Notes under the pieces: generated by a model
The model's database searches: none
What the model was told of the DNA's origin: nothing
What the model saw: only the letters and a program-made list of their open reading frames with translations
Translations under genes and position numbers: made by a program
Origin: Linnemannia elongata
Lineage: Eukaryota > Mortierellomycota > Mortierellomycetes > Mortierellales > Mortierellaceae
Assembly: GCA_036320915.1 (NCBI GenBank)
Contig: JAXBDG010000010.1
Span: forward strand, 2,218,528 to 2,282,527
DNA length: 64,000 bases
Direction: 5' to 3'
In this document: positions 1 to 11,902 of the stretch, piece after piece
Layout of the letters: each line of letters opens with the position of its first letter
Position numbering within the stretch: position 1 is the first letter of the stretch

Positions 1-1599
1 GGAGGAAGAGGAGGACTGATGTTCGTACCTGGGCGAAGATCAGCATTTGATCAAATTATGATTACCATTATATTACGATGACCGGGGTTCCTGATATTTT
101 AATATCGGCGATGATAAAATGCAAAAGTATAATGACGTTTGTCTGCTACGATCACTGAGGCAAGGGATCAACATGTCTGCTCGAAAAGTGATGATGGTCA
201 GGAAGGGAAGACTTTCACAATAACGCGCTCTGTATCTCATCGCGCGCAATCTTACACGCAGCATGTTGTTTATTTCTTTCTACAATTTGCATGGATTCCA
301 CAAACGTGTTTACTCTTTATACTCGGTTGGTCTCTATACTGTTACTCTTCGTCAATATGACCAAAATGTGAGAGTAATGAGGGGTTTGCTCCGATTTGAA
401 TGCACCTTTCAAAGGTCTAGGAGTGGGGTTAAGGAGATCGAGTGTGAATGAGGACGATGGGCATCGCTAAGCATGAAAGGTTGACTTAAACACGCGCATT
501 TAACACAGCTGACTTGAACATACCCCTAGTAGATCATATAAATAAACTTTGGTTGGATTGCGGAGGATAGATATCCGTCGTACAATGATTACTTAGGAAG
601 AACAAAGTCAAGGGTATTATATCATGATAAGCAAAATTTGGTATCCTCGTCATTTTTCTAAGCAATTACCCAGCACCAGGATATCCTAGCCTTTGCTTCT
701 GAATATCGAACGTCTTGAATGATCGTGATGACAACTAGGGCGAAGGTTGTGCTGGCTGTGGTTATGGTTGTGTCCCTGTACCAGATGTGCCAGATGTACC
801 AGATATACCAGACAGACTGACCAGACAGAGAAAGGTCGACAAGGCGATCCATCGTAAAGTGACTACTGTTGGCCAGAGAAGCCAGCCGCGGCTCGCGTTG
901 TTTCTCTTCCCCCTTTTTGTGCGACGGACTCTTGGATTAGAGTTTTTTTTCACTTTCTTTTTTTATTTCCATCTCCGAGCCGCAAACCGCACGAGCCGAG
1001 GGGTGTGTTTATATGCGTGGAAGGGAGGGAACCCGCAAAACAATAACAACAATCAACAAACATTCGTTTTAAGAAAGAAACTGAAAGGGAAAAGAGGATG
1101 GTTTACGGACACGGCTGATCGGGGTGTGCCGTTGACATCTTTGAGTTGTGAAGTAGTCGATAGTGATGTTGATGCCACGAGGATGTTCTTCTGTAGAAAG
1201 GGTGCCGTCTGTTCTCACCCTCTCTCTCACTCTCAGTTTTGGATTGGATTCGATTCAAGGGTGAATATAAAAGAGACTGACAATGAGGGTTCTGATCAGT
1301 GATCAGGAGTGTCTTCTTTAAGATGCAGGCAACAGTGGCATCCATCCCGGGTCATGGAAATATCAGATATGAGATACATAAATCATCATCCCCGGCTGGC
1401 TCCCATTCACATTCACATCCTTCTCCATATATGCTCTCACTCTGTCCATGGGTATCTATCCTACTATTCAATCTCATTCCAGTCAATGGTGTGTATAATA
1501 AGCAAACAAACATCGTAACAACCAACCAAAACAAGAAGCAAAGCCCATTCTTTCATCCATATCCATTCCCTTGTTTAGCGGTGCTTGCAGATGGTCTCG

Positions 1600-1655
<56 letters not shown>

Positions 1656-3183
1656 CACTTCTCTCCTCTCCTCTCCCTTATCTTCACTCTCTTCTCTTCT
1701 CTTCTCTTCTCTTCCCTTCCCTTCCCTTCCCTTCCCTACCTTTCCCCCTCCTTCCTGTTCTTCTTCTTTTCCCTTCACTCTCTGCCCTTTGTCTAGTGCC
1801 AACCGAACACCTCAACAAAACTTTCTTTTTCGTATTTTCTTTTTCCTCTCGATTTTGCTTCACCACTTCTCCCCTCAAAATCTCATCGCAACCTTCATAC
1901 ACAAACACTCTCTCTCTCTTCTCATTCAAACCATCCTCGCCTTCCTTACCCTTCTCCTCTCCAATCCGACTTCACCTCTTTCGCCCTAGCTACCTTCATT
2001 CTTCCCTTCTCACGCACTTCTCCTTACCTTCCTTTTGCATTTCTCCTTCAGCAACCCTCATTCAATTCACATTCACTTCAACTCAGCACGGTTCTCATCG
2101 AGGTAACTAAAACTTGTTCAAAAGGAGGCAAGTCATAACTCCAGAGGCAACACATAGTTTGCACGGAAGACTGGGTCTCACTAAGCCAGCAATCCTCTAC
2201 GTGTACAACTACTACCCATATGTCAATTGGTGCAGCCGGTTGGGGACATAAGAATGAGGGGCAGAGCTGTGAGGAGGAGGGAGGATGTTGTCCTGAACAG
2301 CTTATTGACTAGCAATCGATTGCTTGTGCGCCAATTGGGCCAAGCATGTGTCTACGAGAAGAGAGGAAAGAACATGTATATGTAACAGAGATTTTTTAGG
2401 ATGAGAGCAGCAGTAGGAAAAAGAGGAAGCAAACCCCATATGAAAGACAAGAAAGTAAACTGTTCCCTGGAGTGTTTGGGTTTTTGTCGGGGTTGACAGC
2501 TGTCAAGACCGAATCGAGGGACTAGTGCTGTATGTACTGTAGCAATCGGGGTGGTGGTCATGGCGTTTGGGCATGGCGGAGACACGAGGCACAAGGCGAG
2601 AACAAGGACGGATATGAATTATGTGTTTCTCATATCGGTCTCTTGAACCAGCTGTCCAACGAGCCCGATGGATTCCTTTGGGGCAAAAAACGAACTGAAG
2701 TAGCTCTGACACTCACCATCTCCCTTTCTTATTTCTCCTCTCTTTCTCTTTTCTTTGTCAACTTCTCTTTCAATTCGCTTGCTCTTCCTCAACACGTCCT
2801 TTATCCCTCCTCATCCAACACAACGCACAACACACCAACCACCCTGCCTGTCCAACTTTGTAGTCGTACAACTCCTCCAATTGACCCAACTAGCATACCA
2901 AGAAGGGTGCACAGGCACAAACAACCTCGGACCGATCTTCGCTTCATACAAACAACGCGTCTTGACATGGCAACAAACACCCTCTTCTAAACTGCAACCA
3001 GCACTTCCATAACAACCATAAAAGCATATCCATCCATCGAGCAAAGCATTTCCCTCATCCGAAACTCCCCAATCATCCTTTCAGTCAAACTTCCTCACCT
3101 CTTCCCTTTCTTCATCTTCTCCCAATTTCCCTCGCCACTTGCCTCTTCGCCCTCCTCACACACACATATTTACGCCTCTGAAG
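1..3183. other. Upstream region, no supported gene
   Basis: I find no convincing coding exon in this stretch. The open frames at 787-1302 and 1299-2110 are low complexity and lie in or beside C/T-rich sequence. The region from about 1570 to 2100 is strongly pyrimidine-rich on the + strand, a pattern also seen just upstream of other genes in this window (about 8.6, 20.1 and 33.4 kb). It is therefore most likely promoter or 5' leader for the SANT-domain gene at 3184. A GTAACT at about 2106 could be the donor of a 5'-leader intron, but I cannot prove it. A short 9-bp repeat (CCAGATGTA-like) lies at about 780-815. Confidence 0.5.
1599..1650. repeat. CT microsatellite
   Basis: A near-perfect run of CT dinucleotides, followed from about 1690 to 1735 by short CTTCT- and CTTCC-type tandem units. 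It lies in the pyrimidine-rich leader upstream of the SANT-domain gene. Confidence 0.9.
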
Positions 3184-5859
3184 ATGGACCCACATTCCAT
3201 CAAGAGGCCGCGGATCATGCCTCCAGAAGCAAAGTCCCTGCAAATCCCTGCCAACCTCGCGCTTCCTCAACAACACGCCTCCACCCTCAAGAGTAACTCT
3301 GCAACCCTACACCAAGTGCCTGACCTGTCGTTTGCCCCCAGGTCAGGCGTCAACACTTCAACTGTGGGCCTGAACGCATCCTCCACAGTGCTGCCCAACT
3401 TCATTTCGGGATCGTCCAACCGTTCACTCCTCAATATCCCCGAACACCAGGGTGGCCCTACTCGTCGTAACTCTTACTCCAACCGCCACGCCAAAGACAC
3501 CCTCTTCCACAAGGAGACACATCATTACCCCGGGATCTCCAAACAGCAGCAGATCCAACTCGAGCGTCAGAAAAAGGTTCACCAACAGGCACAGCTGCAG
3601 CAAGCCCACCAAGAGTTTCATCGCCAGCGAGAGCTCTATCAGATGCAGCAACAGCAACATCAACAGCAACAGCAACGCTTGTCCACAGCCCCTGCTACTT
3701 CAGTAGCATCACAACCTCAAGGGTCGTTGCAGCCATCTAGAACGCCACATGCCCAGCACCACCACCACCACCATCATCATCACCATTTTCATGTCCATCC
3801 TTTCATGGCTAACTCTTCAAATATCCAGCAGCAGCTCAACCTCACCATCCCGTCTTCAGCACACAATCGGCGGACCATTGCTTCTATCCCGACCTCTTCG
3901 TCATCATCATCGTCCCCATACCCAAGCCCTTCGTCATCGGTCGCTACACATCTATCTTCATCAAACACTTCCGCGGCTTCCCCAGGCGCTACCTCAGGCT
4001 CGCCAAGGATGACATCTTCAAGTCTTCGACACCATCATCACCACCATCACACGAGCTTTCACCAACATCTTCCTCCTCAACGGCCGAACCAGTTCAGTGA
4101 ATGGACGAATGTCAAAGAGAAGGAGCGGGCACGCTTGTTATCCAACATGGCTCGTGTTCGCGAAACCCAGCCGCCTGTGCCCTCTGCCGAAGCCGCCAAA
4201 GAAAACCTGAAACGACTCTCCCAGCGCCTGCATCAGAGGCGTACTCGTGCCCGCGAGACCATTCTCTATGATCTTCATCAAGGCGTCAAGACGGTAGAGG
4301 CACAGGTTCACAAGCAGGTCGACATGGTCCTCAGTCGGCTGAAAGCTACTCCTGGATCCAAGTATGCATTTGCATTGACTCATACATTCCTCACACAAAT
4401 CCCACAAGCACTATCGAACACCATTCTCCCCTCAGCCATCTCAGCGGTCGCAGACACGGTTGCTGGTAGGACCACCAACTCTTTGACGACATTACGAGGT
4501 CGCGCGGGATTGGATGAATTTGATGAGGATGACGAGGATGACCTGGATGACGAGGATGACCTGGATGACCTGGATGATATCGAGGAGCTGAGTTACCAGC
4601 AGCAGCTGGCCTTGCTCAGGTCGCATCAACTGCAAGACTCGAGCCTTTCTCATCAGCTCTCGAGCGAGTTTGGCACTATTGCCTTGGCGTCCTCTTCGTC
4701 CTCTTCTACATCGTGCTCCGGATCCTGCAGTTCTGGATCCTCATCAGCGACTGAAACATCTGCAGCCTCAGGTATTCATCATCATTCCGGTGACGAGAGT
4801 GTGAGCGAGTGTTACGGCGAAGGAACCAAGTCATCTGCTCCAGTCTCCATCTCAAGGGAAGGAGCGTCAGAGTTCCTATCTGCATCGACACACCACAACT
4901 ATTCCATTGCTGCGTCGCAAGTTTTGAGCGCAGCCTTGCCGTCGTTTATTCCCTCCATGGTTGCTCCCATCGTCTGCGTGTTCTCATATCCTTCACCGCC
5001 TGCCACCAAACCCAACACGCCGCAACAGTCGACACCTTCGTCACCCAGTCTCCTCAACATGACCAAGGACAACCACAACGCTGCTTCCGGAACAGGATCA
5101 GGCTCCTTGCAAGAAATGGGAACATTACCCTTGAAGCTAGAGCACACTGTCATCAAACAGGAGCCTGTGGATGAGGATATGGGCCTTCGTGAGAAGATCA
5201 AGATCGACCCGGGCATTATTGTCGTGAACTCGAATGCTTGGACATCTGCCGAGCGCGAGGCTCTCTTCCTGGCGGCTACACGTTTCCGTCTCTACGGTCA
5301 ATGGTCCAAGATCCGCCAGATGATGGGTTTGCACCGGACAGACAAGGAGATCGAAGACGAGTACCAGCGCTTGTACGGAGAAGAGGACGAGGAGATGCAG
5401 AGTGGCGATGGCGCCGACGAGGATCTTGTGCCGATCAAGCAGGAGTCTGACGTTGAGGACGATGGAGATGCAGATGACGAGGCCGAGCCAGCCGTGTTCA
5501 TAAGATTCGGAGGTCAACGTCGCGCCACAACTCCGCACCAGCATTCACACTCGCCTGCAACTCAACAACGGCAGGAGCACCAGTTCACTACTACCTCTGA
5601 AGGATCTGTACTTTTGGACATTCAACCCCTGCCGACCGTACCAACAACAGCCAACGCCACCACCACCTCGACACGACCGAGCCACCGTCACACCCACGGT
5701 CATCATACACGATCTGACCGTGGCGGCCACGGACATGGCCATCACCGCCACTATGACCGTCTCTTGAAGGCTCTCAACGAGAAGCCTTTGCGGATCGTCA
5801 AGAAGGAGGTCATGATTGATAAGCGCTTTGCTCTCGAGGATATCCCTATGCGAATTTAG
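3184..5859 (+). CDS. SANT/Myb-like domain nuclear protein with low-complexity tracts
   Basis: A single-exon gene of 891 aa. An in-frame ATG at 3139 would add 15 residues; I chose 3184 because the extension is Pro/His-rich leader-like sequence. The N-terminal half is disordered, with Gln-rich tracts, a ten-His run (near 3760-3786), Ser runs and a second His cluster. A central segment (about residues 300-440) is basic to amphipathic and may be folded. An acidic Asp/Glu stretch follows near 4520-4590. The recognisable domain is one SANT/Myb-like helix-turn-helix at about residues 682-730 (5227-5376), with the W-x19-W spacing of the family. IKQEP-type motifs before and after it look like sumoylation consensus sites. 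The role is probably chromatin or transcription regulation; the specific function is unknown. Confidence 0.75.
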   Translation: MDPHSIKRPRIMPPEAKSLQIPANLALPQQHASTLKSNSATLHQVPDLSFAPRSGVNTSTVGLNASSTVLPNFISGSSNRSLLNIPEHQGGPTRRNSYSNRHAKDTLFHKETHHYPGISKQQQIQLERQKKVHQQAQLQQAHQEFHRQRELYQMQQQQHQQQQQRLSTAPATSVASQPQGSLQPSRTPHAQHHHHHHHHHHFHVHPFMANSSNIQQQLNLTIPSSAHNRRTIASIPTSSSSSSSPYPSPSSSVATHLSSSNTSAASPGATSGSPRMTSSSLRHHHHHHHTSFHQHLPPQRPNQFSEWTNVKEKERARLLSNMARVRETQPPVPSAEAAKENLKRLSQRLHQRRTRARETILYDLHQGVKTVEAQVHKQVDMVLSRLKATPGSKYAFALTHTFLTQIPQALSNTILPSAISAVADTVAGRTTNSLTTLRGRAGLDEFDEDDEDDLDDEDDLDDLDDIEELSYQQQLALLRSHQLQDSSLSHQLSSEFGTIALASSSSSSTSCSGSCSSGSSSATETSAASGIHHHSGDESVSECYGEGTKSSAPVSISREGASEFLSASTHHNYSIAASQVLSAALPSFIPSMVAPIVCVFSYPSPPATKPNTPQQSTPSSPSLLNMTKDNHNAASGTGSGSLQEMGTLPLKLEHTVIKQEPVDEDMGLREKIKIDPGIIVVNSNAWTSAEREALFLAATRFRLYGQWSKIRQMMGLHRTDKEIEDEYQRLYGEEDEEMQSGDGADEDLVPIKQESDVEDDGDADDEAEPAVFIRFGGQRRATTPHQHSHSPATQQRQEHQFTTTSEGSVLLDIQPLPTVPTTANATTTSTRPSHRHTHGHHTRSDRGGHGHGHHRHYDRLLKALNEKPLRIVKKEVMIDKRFALEDIPMRI

Positions 5860-6178
5860 ACCCCTTTGTTTTTTGCCCTTGATTGTTATTTTTTTCTTCT
5901 CTTTTTGTTACATCAACCCCTACCAAGCTTCAATTACAAAGCTTGGGTTGTAATTTTACTCTCACCCCACTCTCCTTCCTTACTTTTTTCATAACGTATA
6001 TTACGATAAAGAAACGCGTTAATAAACCTCATCACCCTCCTCAAAATACAACCCACGACTCGTACTGCCCATTTAATTCTGATTACATTTTACGCGACAA
6101 AAGACCCAACAAGAAAAAAATACTTCCAAGCGCCTTAAGTCTGTATTAGTGATTAGCCGAAAAAGCCATTTTTTTATT

Positions 6179-8375
6179 TTAGCACGTCGCGTCAGCGACA
6201 TGAACAGGAACGCGTTTGCCGGCCAAGCGACACTCCCTCAGAATGACCAACCTCTCCGCAAGCTTCTTGGCATCTTCTGGGCCCTTACCCTCTAAAGTAT
6301 TTTTCCATGGCGGGTGGTCGCCCGGATAACTCAGCGGGTCGGCCGTATCATTCACTTGCGATCTGTTCTTGATAGCTTCGGTGCGGCCGGTGGAGGAGAT
6401 AAGAGGGAGGATGGGGATGCGGCCGGGTCGGAAGGCTCGGGTCATGTTGAGGTCTGTGAGGTATCGGTGGAAGACTTTGAGCTTCCCACGGGCCAACTCG
6501 CCTCCTAGGATGTATACAGGTTTGCTGTTTATGATTTTTGTCGTGGGAAAGTTGAATGTTGAGAGTTATGTCAGTTTAAGGTGGTTGTTGACTGTCGGCT
6601 GTATCGAAAGCGCGATAATTTTTCAACACAGATCAGCTCCTTGTTAAAGTATGAACATCGCTTCGATAGGCCTGCTATTGCAAATGTTTGTTACACTTTA
6701 CCCAGTTGCAAGAGCTTCGTTGGCCATGGCGACAGAATCCGCAGTGACGACAATTTTGTCTGCCAAAGCCAACATGGCCTCATACGGATTACGGTCACTC
6801 ATAAAACCCATCACACCCTTGGGTCCTGGAACATTCGACCACGAAACCTCTCCTGAAGTAGCTGCATCCTGGGGCGATGTCATTGGTGTCATGGGATCAT
6901 AAACAAAAATTTTGTCATCGTCCTGAACTTCCTTTTGCCATTTTGCTATCGCCTGCTTAGTGTTGTCAGCGGTCCGTTGCGAGAAAGTGATCAAGACACG
7001 ACAGTTTTGAACATCAACCAGACGAGCAAGGCGATGGACCATTCTATCCGTGTGATGGGAGCAGTCTTCGTTGGGCCCGCCGATCAAAACTGTCACGATC
7101 GTGTCGGCCGGCATTGAACCCAGGGATGGCGAAGAAGAGGTGTTATTACGGAAGAATGATTCGGGGATGAGGTTGTTATCCCGTGCTATTGTCTTTGCAA
7201 GTTGTAACGATTTTGAGGTGATGGAGTTGAGTGTCGAGTTTATCCTGAAGTAGTTCTTTTGGTCCTTCATCAACCCCAATGCAGCTATCCGCCATGGTTC
7301 GTTCAGTGAAAAACATGGTCATGTCAGCGTGTGATGTGCTTTCTTCACTGGTAGAATATATAGTCCGTGTTTTACGAACGCTATTGGTATTACCAAGCTG
7401 AACAACGACTTCGTGTCGTTGAAGGAATACTTGGTCAAAGTGGATAAATGGCAGCGCCGGGAAATGGATATATGCTAACCATAATAATTAAGCAAAGAGT
7501 ATTCCGAGAAGGACGCGATTAGCCTTCGAGTATCTACAAGGAGGACAATGACGGTTAACAAGTCTTCCGATCACTTACAAGAAAAGGACGCTTTCCCGCT
7601 CATCCTAGAGACCTGAAGAATTCCTGGTATCGCCTTTCCGCCAGCTCCGACGACAAAACTTGGGTATGGTGCCGCCAATGAGTCGCCCGTCAAGAACCAT
7701 GGTAGCCTATCCGCTATTGTTGTCACAGCGGTAAGACAAGGTGGGGTCAATAAATGGGTATTAACAAGTCCACACGTCCTGAAAAGAAGCAATTGATATC
7801 CTGGGGACATACTGTGTTTCCTATTGACGACGTGGTGATAGTCCATGATTAGCTTCTTGAATGGAATCGGAAGCCACTGAAGCCCTAATTGTTGAATAAG
7901 GAAGTGCGACAAGTTAAGAAACATTTTCCTATGAGAGCTTAAATGGCACGACCTGCACTGATTTGTCCTGCCCGTTCGTGCAAGGTAGGGCGTAGTATGT
8001 ACCTTTACGCCATTGAACACGCTTGATTTGCCACGGGAGTGAGAGCGCCTTGGCTAGGTTGACGGCCTCCTTGTCAGCGCTGACGGACCCATCGGAGATG
8101 ACCCATGTCGATGCATTTGTAGGTTGGTACGCAATCCTGGGCGTCATTCTCATTTTCCCGGCGGCCTTTTCGTGTCTTGTGCCTCCTCCTCCTCCTGCGG
8201 CTGTACCATAGGGTGCTCTTGATAGATGTTGTTGAAGAGGAAGATTGTGTGTTCTTGGAATGGAGGTGAGGACGGTTGCCCACTGCTTGATCCCGTAGCA
8301 GTGGCGGTGGTTGATGCTGTAGGTTGGTCTCCCTGGAGCAGTGATCCTGATGGCGGCGTGAGCTATGCACTCCAT
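6179..8375 (-). CDS. ELM1-family (mitochondrial fission ELM1 / GT-B-like) protein
   Basis: Six exons reconstruct a 529-aa protein in frame: 8375-8003, 7884-7813, 7713-7579, 7474-7394, 7284-6702 and 6524-6179. All junctions are GT-AG and the phases close. Family landmarks in order: an N-terminal WVISDGSVSADKEA motif; PSFVVGAGGKAIP; HFDQVFLQRHE (matching the usual FD-x-V...P-x-H-D element); VLIGGPNEDC; an SQRT motif where plants have SRRTP; NPYEAMLALADKIVVTADS; and ATGKPVYILGGE. In plants ELM1 recruits dynamin DRP3A to mitochondria; bacterial relatives are uncharacterised. The N-terminus is basic with few acidic residues, compatible with a mitochondrial signal. The intron at 7393-7285 is the least certain. 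The function in fungi is inferred. Confidence 0.8.
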
Positions 8376-8672
8376 GTCGGCAATCTGGTTTGTTGATCAG
8401 GGATAAATAAGAAAGCGCGGAGAGGTGAGTTTTGGGCACCCTCTTTTCCTTCTCAGACGCTCCCGTGCCTGAGATCAGTGACCAATGATGGCCGTCACAC
8501 ATTTTTGCCCTTTGATTGGCTGCCATTGTCAGCCTTCGCTTCCCAGGCTTCTAGCCTTTTATGGTTTGCATTCTCGCTCTAGAGTCAACACCTACCTTTC
8601 ATTCCTCAATCCCTTCACTTTTTCTTCCTCCATTCTTCTCTCATCAACAGCACACTCCCTTAAAAAATAACC

Positions 8673-9559
8673 ATGGCCCCTATTACTAAAGTCAACGACA
8701 AGGTCAAGGTTGTGCTCACCGGCTTCCAGGTACCACTTCACACTCTATTTTCCTCACCTTACACAATTTCAATTGATACTCTATTCCTTCCTGTACTTAC
8801 TCTCCCCACTCTTTGTATATTTAGCCTTTTGCGCACCACTTGACGAACCCTTCGTGGCTTTCGGTTCAGCCTCTCCACAACACTTTACTGGACTTGCCTG
8901 AAGTCCCTATTGCCAAGCAGGACCCCAAGCACCACAAGGCCACGCAGGCCTATCTCGTCTGCCAGGAGCTCCCTGTAGAATACCAAAAGGTGCCTAACCT
9001 CGTTCCTGAATTGCATGTCACCCACAGCAGAACCATCACCAAGGACGGCCTGGTTATCGAAGTCGGGGTCAATGAGTCCAAGCAGGCGGAGGAGAAGGAG
9101 AAGGATGAGTACTTGAAGACGTACTACATTCACGTTGGTGTTGGTCGTGATGGACACACTGCTATTGAGACCCAGGCTCATCGCACTGGATACGGCGGAC
9201 TTGACAATGCCAAGTGGACACCTCCCAACAAGGACGAGCCTCCAGTTGTGAAGGAGGAGTGGTCTGCAGACCCAGATTTGTTGACGACGACGGTTGACAC
9301 CGCGGCATTGGCGGAGTACCTCAAGACAGAGAAGGGATGGATCTGCCAGCAGAGTTTGGATGCGGGGCATTATCTGTGCGAGTACACGTTCTATTTGAGT
9401 ATGGCTGAGCGGCAGAGACGAATTGCTGCTGGGGAGGAGGGGGAAGGTGAGAGGACGTGTCTATTTGTGCACCTGCCCTCTGTTGGCAACCCGTACACGC
9501 TTGAGGAGCTCCAGCGGTTTGTCAAGGACATGATCGTGGGCGTCGTTTCTCAGTACTAA
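8673..9559 (+). CDS. Pyroglutamyl-peptidase I (peptidase C15)
   Basis: Two exons, 8673-8729 and 8825-9559, give 263 aa. Exon 1 ends in VVLTGFQ and joins directly to PFAHHLTNPSW, rebuilding the family's N-terminal TGF-x-PF element across the intron. Other landmarks are the HVGVGRDGH segment, the GY-GGLDN motif, the nucleophile context DAGHYLCEYTFY (catalytic Cys) and the catalytic-His context FVHLPSVGNPY. The enzyme removes N-terminal pyroglutamate from peptides in the cytosol. The length is slightly above the usual 210-230 aa because of an insertion around the KEEWSADPD segment. The gene is divergent from the ELM1 gene, with about 300 bp between the starts. Confidence 0.92.
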
Positions 9560-9905
9560 TAAATTGTCAGCTGACCTTCGATCTTTGCTGCGGTGACTAT
9601 CTTCTTAAGGGTTTTATTTCCGCAGTCATGAATACCCCGAAGATTTGTTTACAAAAGACAAAAAAAAAAAAAAAAGTACCTGAGGCTGAAAAAGAAAAGG
9701 AAGAAGCTTAGAAAAGTGTTCGTTTCTTTCACCCTGCAAGTTGACTAATTGCATCCTTCTCCTGTCTCTCGATTTGTCAGTCGAGGTCAATCTCTTTTCT
9801 CATCCTTCCTTTCCTTTTCTCTCTTAACTCTCGCCTTTTCCTATTCCTTCTCTCCTTTCTTCACACTTCCCCTTTCTCTACCCGCCAAGTTCATATCTGC
9901 CAGTC
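9560..9905. other. Intergenic: 3' end of pyroglutamyl peptidase and NMD3 promoter
   Basis: Contains a short poly-A run at about 9660-9675 and a C/T-rich leader before the NMD3 start. No gene seen. Confidence 0.7.
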
Positions 9906-11706
9906 ATGGAGTACCGCCCAGAACTCACCACACAGCAAATGTAACCCTTCCTCCATCTACTATCTACTATACTATCCCAAGTGTTCATTGACTGCGGCAT
10001 CTCACAGGATAGCAAAAACAAAAAGCTTTCAGCAGAGTAAACTAACAACTAATATTCCCCTGACATACCTTGCTTTGACATCCCAACTAGTCTGTGCTGC
10101 TCATGTGGAACCACAATCCCCCCAAACCCCACCAACATGTGTATCAACTGTATCCGTAACCAGGTCGATATCACAGAGGGCATCCCCAAACACGCCACCA
10201 TCTGCTTCTGCCGCAACTGTGAGCGTTACCTCCAGCCCCCCATGCTCTGGGTTGCTTGCCAGCTCGAGTCCAGAGAGCTCCTTGCCTTGTGCTTAAAGAA
10301 GCTCAAGGGCCTGAACAAGGTCCGCTTGGTCGACGCAGGATTCATCTGGACAGAGCCTCATTCGAAGCGCATCAAGCTCAAGCTGACGATCCAGAAGGAG
10401 GTCTTCACTTCGACCATTCTCCAGCAGATCTTTGAGGTCGAGTTTGTTGTCTCGCACCAGCAGTGTGACGACTGTGCCAAGGTCATGGCCCAGAACACAT
10501 GGAAGGCAATGGTCCAGGTCCGCCAGAAGGTTGACCACAAGCGTACCTTCTTGTATCTCGAGCAGTTGATCATCAAGCACAGCGCCCACAAGGACACCAT
10601 CAACATTAAGGAGTGCAAGGACGGACTCGACTTTTACTATGCCTCCCGCTCCCACGCCCTCAAGATGGTCGAGTTCTTGTCCGCCATCACTCCCCTCAAG
10701 AGCAAGGCTTCTGAGCAGCTTATCTCGACCGATATCCACTCCGGTACCTCCAACTACAAGTTCAGTTACTCGATCGAGCTGGTGCCCATCTGCAAGGACG
10801 ATCTCCTCTGCTTGCCCCCCAAGATCGCAAAGGCCATGGGTAACATCAGCCCCTTGGTCATCTGCTACAGGATTGGAAACTCGGTCCACGCCATGGATGT
10901 CAACACCCTGGCCGTGGCTGAAATCTCTACCCAGACTTATTGGCGCACTCCCTTCCACGCCTTGGCCTCAGTCAAGCAGCTTACAGAGTACTATGTCCTG
11001 GATGTTGAGCCCTGCGGACCTGTTCGTGGCAAGTACGTCCTCGCTGATATCCAGGTTGCCAAGGCTCAGGACGTTGGCCGTAACGATACCACCTACTTTG
11101 CCCGGTCCCACCTCGGTGGTATCTTGAACCCCGGCGACAGTGTGATGGGATACGACATTGCCTCCTCCAACTTCAACAATGATGCCTTTGACGCCCTCCA
11201 CCGTGGATCCCTGCCCGATGTCATCTTGATCAAGAAGGCTTACCCATCCCACCGCAAACGCAACAAGGGCCGTAACTGGGAGCTTCGTCAGCTCCAGAAG
11301 GAGGAGGAGGATATGGCACCCCGCAAGCAGGACCAGGAGCGTATCGAGCAGGATTACGAGATGTTCTTGCGTGATCTCGAGGAGGATCCCGAGCTCCGCT
11401 CCACCGTCAACCTTTACAAAGGTAATGCTTCATTTCATTTGCTCATAGACCATGGTGTTTTTAGTAGCCAATTTGTTTATGTGATAACATGTATTAACTC
11501 TTCCATTCTGCGTATTCTTTCTGATAGCCGATAAGCCCAAGAAGGAGAACGATTTTGCTATGGCTGAGGATAGTGAGTCTGACTATGAGGATGAAGACTT
11601 CCCCGAGATTCAGTTGGACGAGTTGCTGGATAACCTCAAATTGGATGACGGCCCCGATAACGAATACGATTCCGCTCAGGATGGCGATGATATGATGATG
11701 GACTAA
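9906..11706 (+). CDS. NMD3: 60S ribosomal subunit export adaptor NMD3
   Basis: Three exons, 9906-9940, 10091-11421 and 11528-11706, give 514 aa (human 503, yeast 518). The short first exon is needed because exon 2 then supplies ILCCSCG...NMCINCI, the first zinc-binding Cys pairs of the family. A second Cys set (CFCRNC) follows, then SRELLALCLKK, KVRLVDAGFIWTEPHSKR and GLDFYYASRSHA. The acidic C-terminal tail after the last intron contains the Leu-rich nuclear export element LDELLDNLKLDD. NMD3 binds nascent 60S subunits and links them to Crm1 for nuclear export. The gene is convergent with the 2OG oxygenase gene, leaving only about 196 bp between stops. Confidence 0.97.
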
Positions 11707-11902
11707 ACAAAAGAGAACAATACAAACACTTTAGCATGCAGTTTTGCACCACTCTCATAGCGCAGCTTTCTTTATTTTTATGTAAACTAGTCATTCACCA
11801 CCCAATACACCTTTGCATTTTTCAATATTTACTATGTTTTTATTCGTTGGATGTGGGTAAGAATATGATGTGGAAGAACAAGAAAGAACTAAACATTTTA
11901 TT

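Noticed and set aside
1299..2110. Overlapping open frames of 165 and 179 aa rich in Ser-Leu
   Set aside because: They are translations of the CT microsatellite and pyrimidine-rich leader, with no domain or conservation signal.
7285..7393. A 4-bp tandem duplication (GAACGAAC) that looks like a frameshift in the ELM1-type gene
   Set aside because: A GT-AG intron spanning it restores a full 529-aa frame with matching phases, so no mutation is needed. An alternative coding reading through FFTEPWR remains possible but less supported.
10293..10958. Long antisense frame (221 aa) inside NMD3
   Set aside because: It mirrors codon bias of the NMD3 exon on the other strand; the same effect gives a 243-aa antisense frame at 29920-30651 in carbamoyl-phosphate synthase and a 220-aa one at 17004-17666 in the WD40 gene.
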